DNA from: Saposhnikovia divaricata
Taxonomy: Eukaryota; Streptophyta; Magnoliopsida; Apiales; Apiaceae
DNA: 64,000 bases
NCBI GenBank assembly: GCA_036435485.1
Contig: CM071595.1
Coordinates: 4,712,001-4,776,000, forward strand
Reading direction: 5' to 3'
Part shown: piece by piece, positions 47,890 through 56,026 of the stretch
Layout of the letters: each line of letters starts with the position of its first letter
Numbering within the stretch: the stretch's first letter is position 1
Notes under the pieces: generated by a model
What the model was told of the DNA's origin: nothing
The model's input: the letters and a program-made list of their open reading frames with translations, nothing else
Database searches by the model: none
Translations under genes and position numbers: made by a program

Positions 47890-48405
47890 ATTATTTTGAC
47901 TGATCATCCAAGAATGGAACATCAGCCTATTAAGGAAGCTGCTCTTGGAAACATTAATATTCCCACCATTGCTTTCTGTGACACTGATTCTCCAATGCGA
48001 TATGTATTGGCATTCCTGCCAATAACAAGGGGAAGCACAGCATTGGTTGTTTGTTCTGGCTATTGGCAAGGATGGTCCTGCAGATGAGTGGTGTCATCAG
48101 TCAAGGACACAAGTGGGAAGTGATGGTTGACTCGTTCTACAGAGAGCCTGAGGAGACCAAGGAGCAAGAAGAAGATGATCTTCCTGTGGGAGGCTATGCA
48201 GGAGATTATACTACAACTGCAGGCTTTGGTGGTGATCAGTGGAACCAGATTACTGATGCCCAGCAGTTCCTGCTGGTACTTGGACAGATGCCAGGCCAAT
48301 TTCTGGTGATGGTTGGGATGTGGTAGCTGCTCCAGTACCTGGAGTTGGAACTGATGTCTCTCCAGCTGTTGCACCTATGGTTGGGATTAATAGAAAGCTA
48401 CTCTG
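47890..48405 (+). pseudogene. 40S ribosomal protein SA (uS2) fragment
   Basis: Plus-strand pieces match plant RPSA in order: HQPIKEAALGNI, IAFCDTDSPMRYV, then after a frameshift near 48003 GIPANNKGKHSIG and FWLLARMVLQMSG, YREPEETKEQEEDD, GGDQWNQITDAQ, and a degraded C-terminus near 48320-48400. The N-terminal half is missing and there are no introns in the part seen. It lies about 280 bases upstream of a Helitron-like 3' end, so capture by a Helitron or a truncated retrocopy are both possible. Confidence 0.85.
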
Positions 48406-48659
48406 ATTTTATTTCATCCAAAAGATGATTCTGAAGTACACATATTTTCTTTATCTATACTCTTTATTAATGTGGGAAATGTTGGAAATCATGTTTTGTA
48501 CCAAAGTATCAAAATACCAAATTTGGTTATCACTAAATTCGGGTTTCGATTCCTTACGACTACATAATTATACAAGATTTATTTACTTTTTCGATTCTTT
48601 ACAACTACGTAATTATAAAAATTTATTTACTTTAATTTTTTTAGCTTTTATTTCGGATG

Positions 48660-48687
48660 CCCGTGCTTCGCACGGGTTATCGGCTAG
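48660..48687 (+). mobile_element. Helitron-like 3' terminus
   Basis: Hairpin CCCGTGC-TTC-GCACGGG (48660-48676), then a short spacer and CTAG at 48684-48687 followed by T. This is the arrangement of Helitron 3' ends. The 5' end was not identified. Confidence 0.65.
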
Positions 48688-48688
48688 T

Positions 48689-49124
48689 ATAGTATAATTG
48701 CGCTTCCTGCTTTTCGAATTTTGTCAAATGTTTCTGTTGATTGATCATGGATTGATAGTCAGTTGCTAGTTAATTTTTTCAAGATTTTATCTGAGATGCT
48801 ATTTATTTTGTCCCTGCCTCTTGTGTGACATTCTATTTGTGACGTAAAATTTTGTTGCATTTGTGATGTGTGATGTGAAACCGACAATCATACCTTGACT
48901 TTACCCATCAAATTGGCAGCCTGGTTATATCTCGGATCATCGATCGTACCCAGTTGGCTACTTATATCCTTTCTTCTGTTTGACAGGACATACGGCCACT
49001 TGTATCTTGGGACCTTTTATATCCCTTGTCGCTGTTTTATTATTTTCTTTAGTTCCTGTTTGTAACATTGATTGTCTATTGCTAAGTTCTGTGTCAAATA
49101 AACCACATCAACACCACGATTATA
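48689..49124. other. Intergenic DNA
   Basis: No gene or known repeat recognised. Confidence 0.35.
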
Positions 49125-49490
49125 AACGCGAAATACTCCTTTCCCCGGGCTGTAATTTGATGATGAACTTCTAGTCAATCAGGATTAAGCCTTGAATCAC
49201 TCTGCTCTTCTTAGCGATATCAGAAAAGAAAACACGTAGAAAAGCCTCGTCATAGAGTTCTCATATCAACCGGGAGTGCAACTTCAAGACGGGATCACAA
49301 TTTCTAACAACGTAAAAAGTGCAAGATTGACGTTCATACGTTCCACTTCAGATAAGCTTCGTAAATTGTACACGGTATGCTCCCTTAGTAAATGTCATAC
49401 CAGGTTTTTGCAGATGAAAACGAACCAATCAAAATAATTTTGTTGCATTCTCTTGGTTGTACACAAGACAATTACAAAATCATCCGGTGG
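49125..49490 (-). pseudogene. Relic of a second DUF707 gene
   Basis: Around 49140-49200 the minus strand encodes DSRLNPD, a stop, then LEVHHQITARGK, matching the conserved DUF707 segment LDxDKSEVHHRIT. At nucleotide level it lines up with exon 8 of the gene at 35479-38927. A second trace near 49470-49490 (PPDDFVIVL) resembles exon 6 (FPEDDFVVML). The rest is too decayed to follow. Confidence 0.5.
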
Positions 49491-49499
49491 TCAAGGTTA

Positions 49500-49799
49500 T
49501 GTCATGAATTGGTGAATAAGTAGTTTTATTTATTTAAATAGAACGGTGTCGTTTAAGTCTATTCAGGGTTATTACAATTTAATACCGTTAGAGTCATGAA
49601 TGAATGGGTATGGGACATGTGTCATAGTACTATTGTGGTCATGTACTCCTATAAATCGGCATTGTCTTCCTCAGTATGGAGGAGAATGAAATGAACCTTT
49701 AATTTTATCTTGTCTTTATTTTTTTTGTATTTACTTTTATGCACTTCTTTCATGTCTTATTTCCTGAATTCACCATCCTCAACTGCCATGACCATGACA
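49500..49799 (+). repeat. 5' LTR of the chimeric retroelement
   Basis: 300 bp. It contains a TATA box CCTATAAATCGG (TATAAAT at 49650-49656), so transcription likely starts near 49680. Two ATGs (49788, 49794) at its 3' end are in frame with the internal ORF. Confidence 0.95.
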
Positions 49800-49801
49800 A
49801 A

Positions 49802-49815
49802 TGGTATCAAGAGCC
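49802..49815 (+). other. Primer binding site of the chimeric retroelement
   Basis: TGGTATCAAGAGCC, a tRNA-Met-type Copia primer site, two bases inside the 5' LTR. Confidence 0.85.
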
Positions 49816-49829
49816 AGTCCTTCCTCGAC

Positions 49830-52800
49830 ATGGCGAGCGGTGGTGCTGTTGAAAATTCTAATCTCTACCGGTACCTGTATACTCCACCTCCATATGTCTA
49901 CCACCCATGTAATCCAGCACCAGAAAATACAACTCAAACACCACCTCGTTTCCACTATGTTCAACCACCACCAAACACTTTGTACCAAACCCAGCCACCT
50001 CTGTACCAAACCATTCCCCAAAATTTCCACCCTTACAATTTCGAATCTCATTTTTCACAAGTCACATATGCACCTCAGGTGTTCGATAGAAGTCCTGAAA
50101 GAGTATCGGTGACCATAGCTCCAACTTCTTCACCTATGTTCCAGCCTACTCCACCACAACCATTCCAGCCTATCACCTCGTATACGCCAACTACAATTCC
50201 AAATCCTAACTGGTTAAATCCGTATGGATTGTACCAGTATACACCACCCGAAATTCCACCACCATATACCTACCATCCACCAAACCCTCCAGAAGATACA
50301 CCTCAAACACCACCTCCTTCCCATTATGTTCAACCATCACCTTGTTTATATACTCCGCCTCTCAATCTCACCTGTCACACCACTCTCTCTACTAAACAAC
50401 CATTATACGCCGTTGAAACACTCACTTCCATGACCTCTGCTATTACAACCAGTGATGTGGGGACTATTGTCGCTGATTCTCAACTGTTGATCACGCCCCA
50501 GGTGTTCGATGAAAGTCCCGCGACACTAACGTTGATTTCCGATGATATTTCTCACCATATGGTGGACAAAATCACTGAACCAAAGCAATCATTTGAGAAG
50601 ATGATCGAGGACCTGGAAGAGGCAATACGGACAAGTACGGAGCTGGTAAATCATTCTTCACGTGTGTCAGAGTTATCCGCACAACTGGTAAATCCGTCTC
50701 ATAAGCTTAATACATGTTTTGAACCCTTTGGTTTCCCTGTTGCGTCACATGTTAAGGCTGTAGAGTGTGATGTAGTTGCTTCTGGAGAGGTGGGGAATGG
50801 ATATGATGTGCTTACTGAGAGTGAATTAGGTGGTCAAGATGATGGGGTTGGAAGGGGTTCTGATATAGGAGGTGTTGAAGATGATGAGTATAGCGATGTT
50901 AGTGTATCGGTTCTTGGTGGAAATGCTATTTTTAACGGTGGTGGAGATTATTATGATGAGGGTTATGATTTGTTCAACGAAGCTGAGAAGAATTGGGATA
51001 TTACAGAGAGGTATGAGCCATGGAATTTGGCGTGGGATTGGGACAGTGATATGGAAGACGAGGGTATAGCTGAAGAGAAAGGAGTGGCGAATGATGGTGA
51101 GGATAATGAAAGTGATGCTGCTATGGGAGATCATTATTATAAGCACCAGAAAGAGTTTGTAAATGGTGAAGATGAGGATTCTGATTTTAAAGGGCGTGGA
51201 GATGCTGTGATTTTTGCGAGTGAATTTGGTGTTAACGCTGATGGGATTGGCGATGAGTCTGTTTTTATGGTTCTGTTGTGTGGAGATGCTTGTGATGAGG
51301 ATATGGGTTTGTTGGGAAATGATGTCAGGTTGCTTGCATATGATGAGTATTATGATGATGATAATGAGGTCGATGCAGTTTGGGAGAAGATTGATAATAA
51401 GGTGGATTTATGGATAAGGAATAAGAAGGTGCTTTTGCAGAAGTATGGGGACTTTGAGAAGAGTAGTAGTGTTTGTGGATTGCCCGTTTGGTCTGTTTAT
51501 GTTCTTGGTGTGAGTAGTGAGGTTGAAATCACAAAAGATCTCGTGATGGATGGTGCCCAGTCTGTCCCTCTGCATGATGAAGGGAATTTGCAGTTATGGG
51601 CTTTGCTCAACAATTTCATTTTCACAGAGATAATTATCGGATCCATTATGGCTGATATTGAAAGCGGAGAACCTCACACCACAATTATTACCTCTATCAG
51701 TAATGACAAGATTTCAATTGTGTTGTGTGATGGGTTTGGTTGTAAGTCTCGAGTCAATATGCCAAGTGCTGATTCGCTTACTATCTCATCCCTTTTGGTT
51801 GCACACAATTGTTATTTTGCCGTGTTGAAGGTTCAAGAAATTCGTGTTCATTCAAAGAAATATGGTCTTCTCATTTTATTGGAAGTGGAAGGGAACTCAA
51901 TGTCGCTCATGGTTCTGTTTGCACGACTCTGTGAAATTGGAAGAGAATCTGTAGCTTGGGAACTGTTCTATGCAATGGCAGGAGTGAAAACTGATTTCAC
52001 TATAACCAATGTTGTAAATGCCTATAGGTTGCTGACAGAAACAAGAGTCCTGAGTTCTGTTTTTGCTTCAGGGGATGCAGTGAAAAGGACAAAATTTAGT
52101 CAACATTTTGGTGGCTTTGTAGTCAGTTGTCTTGATGCTGAACCAGAAAATAGGGCATCTGCAAAGGAGCTACTTAATGTAAAGAAATACAGAGACGAAC
52201 TGACACCTACTCTTAAGTTGTGTCAAAATTTGGTGGCTGCTACAAAATCTTGTGCTGCGATGGCAATACACTGCCATGAATGTAGTGTTGAGAATCAGTG
52301 CATTACTCACTCGACTGGGAAGCATAGAGAGGATCTAGTCGCAGAAGTTTTATTCAATACACTTTTGCTTGCTCAATACATTTTTGGAATTTATGTCAAG
52401 GCTATAAATTCTTTTGTTCGGGCACTTGAATATGATGTTATTGTGAGGGAAACTACTTGTATCTGGCATAAGGTTGCGGAGTCAGTTACTGGGAAGACTA
52501 TCAAGCGTGGGTATATGGCTTCGAACTCTAAAGATGATCTGGACAAAGGAGCTGTCAGATTCACACCTCAGGTCATTATCATGAACCACCCTGGACGGCT
52601 TGGTAAGGGATTTGCTCCAGTCCTCGATTGTCATACCTCCCACATTGTTGTCAAAATTGCTGAGCTTTTGATCGGGATTGATGGACGGTCTGGAAAGGAG
52701 CCTAAGATTCCGGCAGATGTTACAACTTTCACTAATTGCACTAATGTTACCATTATTTATGGTGAAAAGAATACCGCAAGTTCATGCACTTCTTGTTACA

Positions 52801-52946
52801 TCACAATTGGTCCATTCTCGTGCACGGCTGTCAACTTCAATGCAGGACTAGTTGGTCTAGCTGCTGAGCAATCGTGCTTGATAAAAAGTTTTTGTATTCC
52901 CATTCTTGAGGACAAGAATGTCTTTAAGGGGTGGGAATTGTCATGA
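49830..52946 (+). CDS. Chimeric 1,038-residue retroelement protein with proline-rich, acidic and eEF1A-derived parts
   Basis: ATG at 49830 (GACATGGCG, good context) just after the primer site. In-frame ATGs at 49788 and 49794 in the LTR are alternatives. The N-terminal ~190 residues are proline/tyrosine-rich and partly duplicated (YTPPPYVYHP / PPPYTYHPPNPP, each followed by QTPP...HYVQP), extensin-like in look. About residues 300-480 are D/E/G-rich. Residues ~763-782 (FVVSCLDAEPENRASAKELL) look like the end of a protein kinase C-lobe, a weak match. Residues ~892-959 clearly resemble eEF1A (KRGYMASNSKDD, QVIIMNHPGRLGKGF, APVLDCHTSHIVVKIAELL, RSGKEPK). No gag, zinc knuckle, protease, RT or integrase motifs are visible. 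A frame this long without a stop in a young element suggests recent coding constraint. Function unknown. Confidence 0.8.
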   Translation: MASGGAVENSNLYRYLYTPPPYVYHPCNPAPENTTQTPPRFHYVQPPPNTLYQTQPPLYQTIPQNFHPYNFESHFSQVTYAPQVFDRSPERVSVTIAPTSSPMFQPTPPQPFQPITSYTPTTIPNPNWLNPYGLYQYTPPEIPPPYTYHPPNPPEDTPQTPPPSHYVQPSPCLYTPPLNLTCHTTLSTKQPLYAVETLTSMTSAITTSDVGTIVADSQLLITPQVFDESPATLTLISDDISHHMVDKITEPKQSFEKMIEDLEEAIRTSTELVNHSSRVSELSAQLVNPSHKLNTCFEPFGFPVASHVKAVECDVVASGEVGNGYDVLTESELGGQDDGVGRGSDIGGVEDDEYSDVSVSVLGGNAIFNGGGDYYDEGYDLFNEAEKNWDITERYEPWNLAWDWDSDMEDEGIAEEKGVANDGEDNESDAAMGDHYYKHQKEFVNGEDEDSDFKGRGDAVIFASEFGVNADGIGDESVFMVLLCGDACDEDMGLLGNDVRLLAYDEYYDDDNEVDAVWEKIDNKVDLWIRNKKVLLQKYGDFEKSSSVCGLPVWSVYVLGVSSEVEITKDLVMDGAQSVPLHDEGNLQLWALLNNFIFTEIIIGSIMADIESGEPHTTIITSISNDKISIVLCDGFGCKSRVNMPSADSLTISSLLVAHNCYFAVLKVQEIRVHSKKYGLLILLEVEGNSMSLMVLFARLCEIGRESVAWELFYAMAGVKTDFTITNVVNAYRLLTETRVLSSVFASGDAVKRTKFSQHFGGFVVSCLDAEPENRASAKELLNVKKYRDELTPTLKLCQNLVAATKSCAAMAIHCHECSVENQCITHSTGKHREDLVAEVLFNTLLLAQYIFGIYVKAINSFVRALEYDVIVRETTCIWHKVAESVTGKTIKRGYMASNSKDDLDKGAVRFTPQVIIMNHPGRLGKGFAPVLDCHTSHIVVKIAELLIGIDGRSGKEPKIPADVTTFTNCTNVTIIYGEKNTASSCTSCYITIGPFSCTAVNFNAGLVGLAAEQSCLIKSFCIPILEDKNVFKGWELS

Positions 52947-53238
52947 ATTGGTGAATAAGTAGTTTTATTTATTTAAATAGAACGGTGTCGTTTAAGTCTA
53001 TTCAGGGTTATTACAATTTAATACCGTTAGAGTCATGAATGAATGGGTATGGGACATGTGTCATAGTACTATTGTGGTCATGTACTCCTATAAATCGGCA
53101 TTGTCTTCCTCAGTATGGAGGAGAATGAAATGAACCTTTAATTTTATCTTGTCTTTATTTTTTTTGTATTTACTTTTATGCACTTCTTTCATGTCTTATT
53201 TCCTGAATTCACCATCCTCAACTGCCATGACCATGACA
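52939..53238 (+). repeat. 3' LTR of the chimeric retroelement
   Basis: 300 bp, identical by eye to the 5' LTR. Its first bases TGTCATGA supply the stop codon (52944-52946) of the internal ORF. Confidence 0.95.
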
Positions 53239-53475
53239 GGTTACTTATTGAATGAGGTGACAGACAAGTAAAAGATTGATGATGGTACTAATTCATCAGA
53301 AGCCAATACATTATTAATATATAGAAATCAAGATTTTTGGCAAATAAATATGAAGCTACAAAACATGTTTGGAGATGAGATGCATAGCAAAACAAGAGAC
53401 ATGTCTCTTAAACTAACTATTAATCTCCCCTCTACAAATAAAAGCCAAAATCATAATTACATATCATGCTTTTAG
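53239..53475. other. 3' flank of the calmodulin-like gene
   Basis: Starts with the retroelement target duplication. No other feature seen. Confidence 0.4.
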
Positions 53476-54039
53476 TTAACTTGTTTCTAATGCTGCAAAT
53501 CCACCACCTTTCATCATCTGTTTAAACTCCATGAAATTTACTTTCCCATCCCCGTCTACATCCACCTTCTTTATCATTAACTTGCAATCTTCTTCGGTCC
53601 TCCCCTGCTTCAACCCTAAGGAAGCCAGCACTGATCGCAACTCATCCACTGTGATGTACCCATCGCGGTTCTGATCAAACACATTAAATGCTTCTTTTAT
53701 GTCTTCTTCTTCGTCTTTCTCATCCAGTATTGTTTGATATAATGCTCCGAATTCTTCCATATCCACAAATCCATCTCCATTTGCATCGATCTTATCAATC
53801 ATTTGAATGAGTTCTTTATCAGATAAAAACATTCCCAGATTTTGCAACGAGTCGCTCAGCTCTTTCTTTGTGATCTTTCCATCCCCATTTCGATCAAACA
53901 TATGAAATACACGACGTAGCTCATCAGGATCCATTTGCTTAATATCTTTTTCATTAGGATCCATCTGCTTAATCTCTTTTTCATCAGGATCCATCTGCTT
54001 AGTCTCTTTTTCTCGTTTATAAACAAATTCGGAGTTCAA
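53476..54039 (-). CDS. Calmodulin-like protein with four EF-hands and a repeated N-terminus
   Basis: Single exon, 187 residues. Four canonical EF-hand loops: DRNGDGKITKKE, DANGDGFVDMEE, DQNRDGYITVDE, DVDGDGKVNFME, each with D at position 1 and E at 12, so all four should bind Ca2+. The core from MDPDELRRVFHMFD matches CML3/CML7-type proteins, which normally begin at that methionine. Here about 36 residues precede it, made of a 10-residue unit repeated (KQMDPDEKEI, KQMDPNEKDI, KQMDPDELRR) by tandem duplication of 30 bp. Each unit carries an in-frame ATG, so translation could begin at several places. Likely a cytosolic Ca2+ sensor. Confidence 0.92.
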   Translation of the reverse strand: MNSEFVYKREKETKQMDPDEKEIKQMDPNEKDIKQMDPDELRRVFHMFDRNGDGKITKKELSDSLQNLGMFLSDKELIQMIDKIDANGDGFVDMEEFGALYQTILDEKDEEEDIKEAFNVFDQNRDGYITVDELRSVLASLGLKQGRTEEDCKLMIKKVDVDGDGKVNFMEFKQMMKGGGFAALETS

Positions 54040-54595
54040 CAGTTGATAAAAGAAGACAATGAGACGTTTATAAGTGTGTATATGTGGATATGTAAGACGA
54101 AAGAAAAATTTAATAAAATGATGATACTAATTTCTGATAATCATCTTGTGCATGGAAGTATAGACAGAGATCAGGTTTGTCTTTGATGATAGAAACAAAT
54201 CACCTAAAGAAATTGCAATGGAACAACTTAATTAATACCGATTTGTGTACTTGAGTGAAAAGTGGTAGAAAGGCATAAAGATTAGAGGACAATATCAACA
54301 CACTAATTTCAATGGCCTGGAATTTGTTTAGCTATTATTAGACAGAAGCATTCTAAAACATAAACGTTAACCAAACAGAATTGAATCATTCAATTGAACT
54401 GCTATTCAATACTGCAATTTGAAATATTATTCGACTGATATGTAACTAACAAAATTTTATTAGGTTGAAGAGAACCCAACACTAGACACAGATACAAACT
54501 TCTGGAAATTTATTACACAACAGAACGAAACTGATTCGGTCTTAAATAATCCTAACAAAAAGGTTTGGACCTTATTCTTCTACATGGATTGGCCC
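54040..54595. other. Spacer between calmodulin-like and NAC genes
   Basis: Promoter side of the calmodulin-like gene and 3' side of the NAC gene. AT-rich, no gene seen. Confidence 0.4.
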
Positions 54596-56026
54596 TTATT
54601 CTTCTCCATCTTCATCTTCATCACATTCAATTTCTTCTTCGTAGATGATTTCTTCTGGTAATTTTGCTTGTTTGAATCGAATTCTGCATGCTACATATTC
54701 TTCTATCTGTCAACAGGACAAAAAGCATTCAAGTTCATGAGCTTTCAAATCTTATTATAATACTAGTAATAATAATAGTAATGTCTTCATCTTTGATGAT
54801 TCAATATAGTTCTATAGCAATATGTTTACCTTAGCTGGAACAGCTCCAGTCAGTGCATCAACTGGAACTATATCGGGAATGGCTGTGTATTCATTCAATC
54901 TCCAAGCCGTTTCTTTACCATCTGCCTGGAAAAAAATAAAAGTATTTTTGCACCCAACGATTTGACCTTTGTCAAAAATATCAAAATTTGATTTGGATTC
55001 CTTCCAATGTCCAGTTGTTGTCTTGATAGTCGTTTCTTCATCCATCTTTCTTTCTGCTTTTCTTGTAATATAATAGCCTTCTTTGTCTTTGCAGTACTTG
55101 AACTCATCTGTGTTCATACAATCAAAAAGAAATATTGTTTATTAGCAAAAAACTTCATTAATCAATCTCGAACTCAAACTAATAAGAATTAAAACCGTTA
55201 TAGGGCATACAAGTAATAAGATTAATCACAATTGTTGAAGGGACTAATCATACAAGACTCAACTAATCGTGCAACTGCTGCAATATTTAAACATCGATAA
55301 ACAACACTAGAAGAATGAGTTGCACTCCATAGCAAACACCTTATATAACAAACAACAAAGAACACCTCATATCTAATATAATTTAATAGTTCCGTCATAG
55401 CACCCAATACAAAAAGTTGTTATTTTTTTACCCTCTAGCAAACCAGCAAAAAAAAAATGAAAATTTACTGTTCATTGATGACGTCATCAGAGACGTCATC
55501 GGTGAACAGTAATTTTCAATTTTGATGACGTCATCAGTGAACAATAATTTTCATTTATTTTTTATTTTTTTTGCAGACTTGATAGAGAATAAAAAAATAA
55601 CATGGGTGCCCCTGGCGGGACCAAAGGATCTAATAGATCTAAAGTGTGCCCCTGGCGAGCCCAAATGATCTAATAGATCTAAGGTGTTCTTTGTTGTTTT
55701 TTATATAAGAGTGTTCTGTATGGAGCAAAGGCCCTAGAATTATGTTAGACCAACAATAAAGAACAATTAGAATAGAAAGCAATACCTAAATTCAGCTGAT
55801 CGGGGTCTAGATACTCGATAGAATCCATGATCTTGACGATATCAGATGCCATCGGAAGACCTAATATTCTCTGGAGTAAATATTGTTGAATTAATTGTGA
55901 AGCTGAAGGAAGAAAATAATATCCTGGAGGTAAATTATCTCCAATCTCCTTTTCTGCTACTACTTTTGCATCAACATGTTCACTGGAAGGAGGAAATGCC
56001 TGGACCTTACACCTATCCGTCGACAT
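54596..56026 (-). CDS. Divergent short NAC-domain transcription factor
   Basis: Three exons close in phase: 55786-56026, 54830-55107, 54596-54706 (209 residues). NAC subdomain A is LPPGYYFLPSASQLIQQYLL (usual LPPGFRFHPTDEELI). Subdomains C/D are YITRKAERKM ... TTTGHWKESK (usual ATKxGYWKATGKD), followed by GCKNTFIFFQADGKETAWRLNEYT (usual GxKKTLVFYxGRAPKGxRTxWxMHEYR). The typical intron positions of NAC genes are kept. Key DNA-contact residues in the WKATGKD segment are changed (WKESKSN) and the C-terminus is only a short acidic tail (EEEIECDEDEDGEE). It could be a weak or non-binding NAC, or a decaying paralogue still open. A TATA box (CTATATAAAG on minus, near 56166-56175) lies about 140 bases upstream. 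Confidence 0.85.
55320..55728. mobile_element. MITE in NAC intron 1
   Basis: Imperfect terminal inverted repeats of about 48 bp (55320-55368 against 55682-55728), sharing CAACAAAGAACACCT and a TCCATA-containing outer end. A second, inner inverted repeat (about 55412-55470 against 55540-55603) surrounds TGACGTCA palindromes. Total about 409 bp, non-coding. No clear target duplication was found. Confidence 0.7.
55606..55685 (+). repeat. 40-bp tandem duplication inside the MITE
   Basis: Two copies (55606-55645, 55646-55685) sharing GTGCCCCTGGCG and GATCTAATAGATCTAA. Confidence 0.85.

Larger units (their letters stand above)
49500..53238 (+). mobile_element. Young LTR retrotransposon with a single non-gag-pol chimeric ORF
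   Basis: LTRs of 300 bp at 49500-49799 and 52939-53238 show no difference when read side by side. The target duplication GGTTA is exact (49495-49499, 53239-53243). Primer site 49802-49815 and polypurine tract 52929-52938 are in place. The termini are TGTCATG/CATGACA. The whole 3.1-kb interior is one open reading frame without gag, protease, RT or integrase signatures, so the element must be mobilised in trans. The organisation recalls maize Bs1, an LTR element that carries captured host gene parts. Confidence 0.95.

Noticed and set aside
9213..49815. tRNA-like matches at primer sites (TGGTATCAGAGCC and variants)
   Set aside because: Only 12-18 bases match tRNA 3' ends and they adjoin LTRs, so these are primer binding sites. 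No tRNA or rRNA gene was recognised in the window.
49779..51146. Several minus-strand and alternate-frame open stretches opposite the retroelement ORF
   Set aside because: They are shadows of the long plus-strand frame, caused by its biased codons. None has domains.
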